From NCBI GenBank assembly GCA_030141605.1, contig JAQGDQ010000094.1, positions 372,001 through 436,000 of the forward strand: a DNA stretch of 64,000 nt. Reading direction: 5' to 3'. The notes beneath the pieces were generated by a model. It saw nothing but the letters and a program-made list of their open reading frames with translations, had not been told where the DNA came from and ran no database searches. Positions 45,588 through 64,000 of this stretch are shown one piece after another. Positions within the stretch are counted from its first letter, which is position 1, and every line of letters begins with the position of its first letter. The position numbers were made by a program, and so were the translations under genes. The stretch comes from Tubiluchus corallicola. Lineage: Eukaryota; Priapulida; Priapulimorpha; Priapulimorphida; Tubiluchidae.

Positions 45588-48500
45588 ATGGCAAAATTAC
45601 TAATGGTGCGAAGGTTGGGTGCGCCAACCGCCATTCCATCTGTGGTGCAAGAGATACGAGTGACTTGTCTAGGAACTAGCAGACCGCTGCAACAACATTC
45701 GCCAAGTAACAAGGACATTGACAGATTGGCAATAAATAGTCCTTTAAGTTCTTGTTACAGTATTAGAAATTATTATTGCTTGTCAGCACAGCAGTATGTT
45801 TTTAAAAATGCAACTCATTGTCGTTTTTATGGATTGAAGTTTGAAAGCCGCTTAATGAGCTCAGCTGCCAGATTCGGATTATTAGTCTCACGGTTGCTAA
45901 GGCTGAGGTACCTATTACTTGGTTCAGCAATTGGAGGTGGAGTGGCATTAGGAAATACATACGAGGCTTGGAAAGAAAGACTTCCTGACATGAGCTGGAT
46001 GAAAGAACATTTGCCTAACAGCAATGATTACAATAAGTTTGTCAACTGGATGAAAGAGCTAATGCCTAGTAAAGAATATTACGAAAAGCTTAGTGACTGG
46101 TTCACGCAGAAGAAAGGTAGTATTCAAATACCAGATGGAAGTGAATATATACGTGTAGGAAGAGAGAAACTGTCAGAATGGAGAGATAACTCTGCCGAGT
46201 GGATAAGTTCTGCAGGTCATATCGTTAGTAATGTGGTACAAGGAGGTGATGCTGGTGCTTTTCCCGAAGAGTCCACAGTAACCACAAAGGCAGCACCATC
46301 TGTAATGTCTTTCAATCCGTTTCAGTCAAAGACGAAAGATGCCGATGATGACTATCATGTGCTAACAGACAAGGAGAAGTTAGAAGAACTGCAAAATGAA
46401 CTTATGCAAGTCCAACTTAAATATCAACGAGAAATTGAACGTTTAGAGAAAGAAAATAGAGAATTAAAGAAGCAGTTACTGATCAGAGCTGAGAAGCATT
46501 CTAGGGTGAAAAGAAAGTTTAAGAAGTCTCTGATTGACATGTACTCCGAAGTTCTAGATGAACTTTCCATATATGACTGCAGCTACAATACACAGGATCA
46601 TTTGCCAAGAGTTGTTGTTGTTGGTGATCAAAGTTCCGGAAAAACTAGTGTCCTGGAAATGATTGCCAGAGCACGTATTTTCCCACGAGGTTCTGGCGAG
46701 ATGATGACACGAGCGCCTGTAAAGGTAACTTTGAGCGAAGGTCCATATCATATTGCTACATTTAAGGATAGCACTCGTGAATTTGATCTGTCAAAAGAAT
46801 CAGATTTGGTTGAATTGCGAAAAGAAGTAGAATTACGTATGAGGAACAGTGTCCGGCAAGGGAAAACTGTGAGTAGCGAAACCATTTCCATGACTGTGAA
46901 AGGCCCTGGTCTGCAGAGGGTAGTTCTAGTTGATTTACCAGGCATTATTAGCACGCAGACAACAGAAATGGCTGATGATACTAGAGATTCTATCCATGGC
47001 ATTTGCAGGACTTATATGGAGAATCCAAATGCTATAATTCTTTGCATTCAGGATGGTTCAATAGATGCAGAACGAAGCAACGTTACGGATCTTGTGCGAG
47101 AAATGGATCCAAATGGAAAACGAACTATTTTTGTTCTAACTAAAGTTGATTTAGCTGAAGAGAACATGTTCAACCCAGACCGACTAAAGAAGATTCTAGA
47201 AGGAAAACTGTTTCCCATGAAAGCTTTAGGATATTTTGCTGTCGTGACCGGTCGTGGCAATGTGAATGATAGTATTGCAACAATACGTGATTATGAGGAA
47301 AATTTTTTCCGAAATTCCAAACTTTTTAAAGATATGAACTTTAAGGCTACACAGCTGACAACCCAAAATATGAGTATGGCAGTATCTGCGTGCTTTTGGA
47401 AAATGGTAAAAGAGTCAGTCGAACAGCAAGCTGATGCTTTCAAGGCAACACGTTTCAATTTGGAAACAGAATGGAAAAACAATTTTCCGCGAGTGCGAGA
47501 ACTTGATCGTGATGAGCTGTTTGAGAAGGCAAGGGGAGAGGTTCTAGACGAGATTATAAATCTAAGCCTAGTTACACCCAGAGAATGGGAAGAAGCTTTT
47601 TACAATCATCTCTGGCAGTCTGTCAATACCTACATGTTTGAAAACATTTACATACCCGCTGCACAAGCTGATAGTCCGGGAACTTTTAACACAATGGTTG
47701 ATATCCGATTGAAACAGTGGGCAGATCAGGTTTTGCCAAAACGATGCGTAGAAGTGGGGTGGGATACGCTAATGATGCAGTTTCGGGATCTCATTGATAA
47801 AGATTGTGAAAGTAAGGATCATGATGCTTTGTTTGATAAGTTAAAATTAGCCGTCATCGATGAAGCAGCCAGTCAACATCGTTGGGACAGGAAGGCTCCA
47901 GATTCTCTGCGTGTGATTCAACTGAATGCTTTAGAGGATCGGTCAGTGCCTGATAAGCAAACATGGGATCAGGCCATTACGTTCATGGAAAAATTTTTAA
48001 GGTTAGTATTTACTTTTTTTAATTGCATAACCAAACAGTAAACAAAGTAAAGGTCTTTTTTGTTCTAAATGTGTGTTGAATGCCTTTACTATAGTTTTCA
48101 GGTGGCATTATAAATATTGAATTAAGATACATTATAGAAAATTTCCATTGATTTGACATTGAAAATTGTCACCGAAAGGGGAAATGTGATAGACTAATGT
48201 TTATTCATTAAAGAGAGAAACTTGACCAGACTGAGTTGTTGACGAAGCAGTTAATGGGACCAAGTTTAAGAGAGCAGTGGATGTTCTGGAAATCCATATC
48301 AGATGAACAGAGAAAATGGCGTGCCACCATGTTTGAACTGAGCAAGATCATACAGGGTGAAGAAAAAGCGAGACCCATTCTAACACTAGAAGAACTGACA
48401 GCAACAAGAAAAAATCTGCAAGTGAGTTGGATCATAATTAGCACTGAATTAACTTTCAAACCTAGTTGAATTAAATAATGACTTGTATCTGAGAAAGATC

Positions 48501-50274
48501 AGCGGAGAAATTAAAAATAATGAGATAATTCAGAATTTGAAATACACATTGAATGAACACGTAATTTACTAGTTACATAACATATTACAGTTTGCTGTAG
48601 GCTATAATAGTTTGGTGGTAGAGAATGAGTGTGATCACTACTAAGTCTTGGGTTCAAATTTTCATTGAGTCAGTTTTTTATCATTTTCTGTTTGTCTTTA
48701 ACAAATCAGAGCCTGGGTTTACTGATTAGCAGGTTTGGTAATTAGATACCTGGCACTGATTAGAGTTGCTAGGTTTTGTTAATCGTAACATCTTTTGCTA
48801 CTTGCTTGTAAAATAGCCTAGGAGTTTTTCATGATGTTGTTATCGTAGGCTTACTCGTTATTTGACTGATTGGTAGAAACCAAAAGATGAATGTACAATG
48901 CACATTTGCAGTGAATTGTTCTTTTAAAATCACTTTTGTATGTAGAAGAGACATTTCCTGCAGAATTTTTAGCTTTAGGTCCAGTTTTCTCTGTTTCGCT
49001 CTGTGATTTTAATATACTTAGTTTTGTCTTTGAAAAGCCTTGAACATTTTTTAAGGAAAAGTACCTGGCCTTGTACTCAGAGGTAATCTGAAGATTAACA
49101 GCGAGAGTGCATTGACATTGCATTTTATGTTCCTTTTAGGTTTCGGGTGTCGATGTGGACTTTGAGTTCATCCGTGACACATGGTTCCAAGTTTATCGCC
49201 TTCATTTCCTCAATACAGCCATTCAGAAAGCTGGAGATTGCAGAAAGGGATTTTTTCACTATCAACAGGGTTACACGGAGCAAGGACTCGAATGTCACGA
49301 TATTGTTCTGTTTTGGAGAATACAGAGAATGTTACAGATTACTAGTAATGCATTACGTCAACAGGTAGGAGCAGCATTTTCATTCTGTTGCATGATTACC
49401 TTTTCCACAATCAATTTTTTGTCGAATAAACAACATATTTCGGAAATTCAAAGTCAACTTTTTTTCTAATTGAACAGACCTACTTGCTGTAGATGAATAT
49501 CTCATTATCGAAGAAAATTCTGTAAGGTGAGACAGTGAACTAGGAGGGCAGAGCTAACAGTCAGATGTGTAATGTGTACATCCTTCCTCAATGAGGTGAA
49601 TGCTAAGGACAGTTTTCTAGATGGTCACACATCCGCTGAGTGACTAACGTCACCATTGTTTAATTTCACTCGCTAACCTCAATATGTGACAACTTGGCTA
49701 TTCTCGTTATGCTAACTAAAACTGCCTTGTACTGTCTTGGCAACGCATTACACAGTTATTTTGCTGTGCTAATGATTTCATTCTAAGCAAGCATTAAACA
49801 ATAAATTACTATAGCAAGAGACAGACTTTTTTAATAAAATAGTGTCAGTTTTTCAGCTCCACAGGTTCATACTAAACCAAAAGCAACATCAAAATAGGTT
49901 TGAAAAACTCTTCACTTCCTTTTAAAAAGAAACATATTTTAATAAGCTTGCAGAGGAAGCTAAACAATACAGCTGCAGAAAAAATACCACAAGTTTGAAT
50001 TAGCAAGTCCTGTCACACATCTCACGCGGAGTGCACACATCACACATTGTGTTTTTATTTGAATACTTTTCAAATCTTGTAGGTGATGAGTACTGAGGCA
50101 AGACGTTTAGAGAAGGAAATAAAACAAGTGCTAGAGGATGTCAGTCAAGATAAAGAGCGAAAAGAACAACTTCTCACTGGTAGAAGAGTTACTCTTGCTG
50201 AAGATCTGAAAAAAGTGCGGCAAATTCAAGAAAAATTAGAGGAATTCATTGAACAATTAAACAAGGAAAAATAA
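45588..50274 (+). CDS. OPA1: Dynamin-like GTPase OPA1, mitochondrial
   Basis: Inner-membrane fusion and cristae-shaping GTPase. Four exons: 45588-48001, 48214-48421, 49140-49364 and 50083-50274, phases matching, giving 1012 residues (human isoforms about 960-1015). The N-terminus is basic and hydroxylated, consistent with a mitochondrial presequence. A membrane anchor lies at about residues 107-122 ([15 protein letters not shown]), followed by MSWMKEHLP-type repeats, a coiled coil at about 265-305 and the G domain: P-loop GDQSSGKTS 346-354, [13 protein letters not shown] 449-452 and TKVD 518-521. The stalk and GTPase-effector region includes [22 protein letters not shown] and the final [17 protein letters not shown]. 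The first 804 codons are one exon, so the OMA1/YME1L-processing region, alternatively spliced in vertebrates, cannot be varied by cassette exons here. A good acceptor at 45371-45372 suggests a 5' UTR intron upstream. Confidence 0.95.
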
Positions 50275-51490
50275 CATATAGTGTAATTAACTGTCTCAAC
50301 ACGCATACACGTGATCAAAGCTCAAGTATAGACATGTGGAAAGATAATTCAGTGTTTAGCAACATATTGTCTTTTCCAAGAATTATTCGAATGTTGAAGA
50401 ACTCATTTATGCACGTTTTCAGTTCTTGACTTAGCATAGCTTTGCCTTAAGCTAAATTTGCTATCTAGCTGAGTGAAATTACTGTGATTTGTCACTTTAG
50501 CAATGAATTTAAAATATTCTGTTGTGCATACATGTAACAGCCTAAGCTGAAACTTATTTCTGTCAAAAGGTAAGAACTAGTCTAGATTCATTTGAATTTA
50601 TACAGATTTTAACAATTTTTTAAAAGGTATTTATCATTATAGACAATGTTGATATGCAACATTAAATACATTAGGTTATTACATAATTCAGTGTTGTTTA
50701 TTTGACAGTTGTGATTGAATAGCTACTAAACGTGGTCTATTAAATTTTGAGTGTATTTTGATGAATCCCATTCGTTGAAACAAATGAACACAGATGTTTA
50801 TAGAAAATAGTGATATAATCATACAAACACTACCTAAAATTTTAACAACTGAAGATTCTAATTTTATTTTAGTCACCAATATTGACATGAAATATTACTT
50901 AGGTTTAGAAATTACACCACAATTGTTAAACATATACAGAGTAAGAAGTTTGCATAAACCATATAGAAGCCATTTCAGTGTGAAATTAAAGTACGAACAA
51001 GTGCACCATTCGCACAAAAATGCTATACCGCATTTGCAGAAAAGTCCATACTTGAGCAAAAATCTGGCTTGTCAAAACTCTTGATGCCGTCGTTCAATAC
51101 AACAAAAATTACGATCTCATAGTCGTGTCCGACATATCAATGGGAACTCAACCAATGACTATCTTTTATTATCAGTCATGTCTTAAAGGGCATAAAACCA
51201 GTAGTACGCCTTACATTTCATGTAACAGAATCTGTATTTTAAACAATATTCCTGAAGATACCATATTCTTGTATACTTATATATATATATACTGAAGTCA
51301 GCTGTTGCTTCTACAGATTGCTCATGTTTCATCAAGAAGTTCATCAATGCATGGCATTACCAACTGGTATTTTTATATCTGTATCCTTGCAAGAGAAAAA
51401 TAGTTTCATAAGTCTCTACTTTAGGGTGAACACAGCTTTATTTATACAACACGCGAATATTTACACAAAGCAAAAATGCAAGTCAAGTCC
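50275..51490. other. OPA1/PSMC5 convergent intergenic region
   Basis: Probable OPA1 3' UTR (possible ATTAAA signal at 50661) and the PSMC5 3' flank; a minus-strand AATAAA lies at 51437-51442, about 50 nt past the PSMC5 stop. A TA microsatellite is near 51280. The frame at 50794-51084 shows no motif and is not called. Confidence 0.5.
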
Positions 51491-62632
<11,142 letters not shown>

Positions 62633-63240
62633 GGCGATTTTTAAGTTTGCGCAGGGCAAAACGCGCACGTTTTAATTTAAATGTAGCTGCGAATTCGGTA
62701 TTCCAAATTCGGGCTAAATTCTACAGTCTGTGCACTTCTTCTGATAATAACTTGTTTCAAGCTGGTCAGGAAAACGTAACTAATTGCGTTTGTTTTCCCA
62801 TTAAACTGATTCTGTACAAAAAATATAAAGTAATAATAATTATAATTTCTTAAATAGTTTAGAATTGAAGGCCAAATTTACGTGGGCTTCATGCTGTAAT
62901 TTTTACCGTGATTCGTGAAAAACAGAAAATTTGTACATTATTGTTACATCTAATTTGGTTTCGGACACGGAAATTAAGACATTATATCAACAGGCGTATG
63001 GTATCGGCTTTTTTATTCCAAAAATAATTCCGATTTCTTAAAACTTCTGTTTCGTGAAATTAAGTTCCACAAAATTACAACAAAAATTTAATCTTGTGTA
63101 CAAAAGGTTCTATGTTATTATGCCACCACAAGAATTGTAAGTCGAAATGGCAACATCAGTTTTCAAACTAAAATTTTTGTTTTGAGGTCAATCTACTTAG
63201 ATAAAAAAAGACCGTCTAGCGTTTTTCCACAGTTAAAGAG
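62633..63240. other. PSMC5 upstream region
   Basis: Probable promoter and 5' UTR of PSMC5. A GC-rich patch (GCGCACG) lies just upstream of the start codon at about 62660. No TATA box is evident and there is no plus-strand gene; the frame at 62626-62853 overlaps the PSMC5 start and is not credible. Confidence 0.4.
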
Positions 63241-63334
63241 TAAGTAAGAATCTTTATTTATCACCTTTTTACAAGAAAAACAAAATCATTTGCACTAATT
63301 TTGTACTTGGAATCAGACTGCATCTGATATAATT

Positions 63335-64000
63335 TTACATACCATGAATGGTGAATTCATCTGGGTCATTATCTTCATTAGCAGCACACAATAGATCAGA
63401 GTAGAAAGAGACCGTATTAGTAAGATTCAGCAGTTCAGTCTGGTCACCCAGTGCATCAAAAAACTCATCCTCAGTTAGACTTTGATAAGGTAGTATGCTG
63501 TTAATACACTGCAAACAGAAAAAGGAATCGTTAGTGTTCGTTAGTAGAGCAAACTCATTATTGGATAATAAAGTGCAATTTCCGTGTATCCTATTTTTGG
63601 AGATATCACAAAAAATTGCACTTTGATTTATTCGGCATGGTTTATTGTAAGAAATGCAAGGGTAACGAATTACCATAATTCTGATAAAAAAACTAAGGTA
63701 TATCTCTGCTTATTTACGTGTTAAATGAAACAATGAGGATTGACAATTTATCTTAATTTATTCAAGTCGGCTTCAGTCTTAATTTCAAAAGGCTCACATT
63801 CATCATTAACTTTTAAGTAGATACGTCCTTGATTAGTCCAAACTGATTTGTACTTTTTGAGTTTCTTAAGTGCTAGGCACTTGGTAAACAGGTCTTTTCT
63901 GCACCTTGTTAGACATTCGTTGATAAAGATTTTGCCATTTTTAAGAATGCTTAGCTTATGAAGGTCTGGCATTTTCATTTGGGATCTGTAAAACATGTCT
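63335..64000 (-). mobile_element. LINE N-terminal remnant with PHD-type finger (continues off the right edge)
   Basis: Two minus-strand frames are present. One (63996-63748) reads INECLTRCRKDLF, KKLKKYKSVWTNQGRIYLK and a C-terminal TEADLNKL, resembling the C-terminus of a LINE ORF1 (gag-like) protein. The other (63676-63335) carries a Cys-rich module, YPCISYNKPCR, IFCDISKNRIHGNC and FFCLQCI, resembling the PHD-type finger that opens ORF2 of several LINE families. One expected metal ligand (a Cys near the start) is changed to Ser. No endonuclease is visible to the left, so the copy seems internally truncated. Confidence 0.6.

Noticed and set aside
45827-47482. Several minus-strand frames of 60-85 codons
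   Set aside because: They are antisense shadows of the OPA1 coding exon.
50794-51084. 96-codon plus-strand ORF after OPA1
   Set aside because: No recognisable motif, AT-rich, in the probable 3' UTR or intergenic region.

Overview
The window is nuclear DNA from an animal, most likely an AT-rich, repeat-rich invertebrate. The evidence is four intron-rich housekeeping genes with strongly conserved metazoan proteins and GT-AG introns, about a dozen non-LTR retrotransposon copies, fold-back DNA elements, and a short TTAGGG-type interstitial repeat. I cannot name the phylum. No CRISPR array, operon, rRNA or convincing tRNA is present.

Layout, left to right. At 1-3.9 kb lies the 5' end of a minus-strand gene (start codon at 3901, running off the left edge) that weakly resembles the ATAD2/ATAD2B chromatin AAA-ATPase family. 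At 4.4-4.7 kb is a hAT-like miniature element with a target-site duplication. At about 5.36-11.3 kb is an almost complete CR1-group LINE: an ORF1 with a Cys-pair finger, coiled coil and GDSL/SGNH esterase, then an endonuclease/reverse-transcriptase ORF2 whose endonuclease is preceded by a roughly 290-residue hydrophobic leader ending in a 2A-like ribosome-skipping motif. At 12-14.3 kb are fold-back DNA and a LINE tail. At 14.3-26.9 kb is PEX13 (plus strand, 9 exons, 425 residues), with an antisense LINE in intron 1, a LINE relic in intron 4 and a fold-back element with hammerhead-like cores in intron 5. At 29.4-40.3 kb is glycylpeptide N-myristoyltransferase (minus strand, 12 exons, 493 residues), with a LINE relic in intron 10 and a 978-bp element of stacked palindromes in intron 1. 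At 40.5-45.3 kb is a nest of LINE fragments, including an inverted pair from one family, one member of which is inserted into a CR1 copy. At 45.6-50.3 kb is OPA1 (plus strand, 1012 residues), with its first 804 codons in one uninterrupted exon. At 51.5-62.6 kb is PSMC5/Rpt6 (minus strand, 12 exons, 407 residues), with LINE relics in introns 1 and 2. At 63.2-64 kb is a minus-strand LINE remnant with a PHD-type finger, running off the right edge.

The four complete genes act in unrelated places: peroxisomal import, protein lipidation, mitochondrial inner-membrane fusion and the proteasome. I see no functional cluster. All exon joins were built by hand from splice consensus and reading phase, and each total length matches the family. 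The observations most worth following are the LINE ORF2 leader with its 2A-like motif, the palindrome-stack element in the NMT intron, the hammerhead-like fold-back, the stem-loop shared by three LINE 3' ends, and the OPA1 gene structure.
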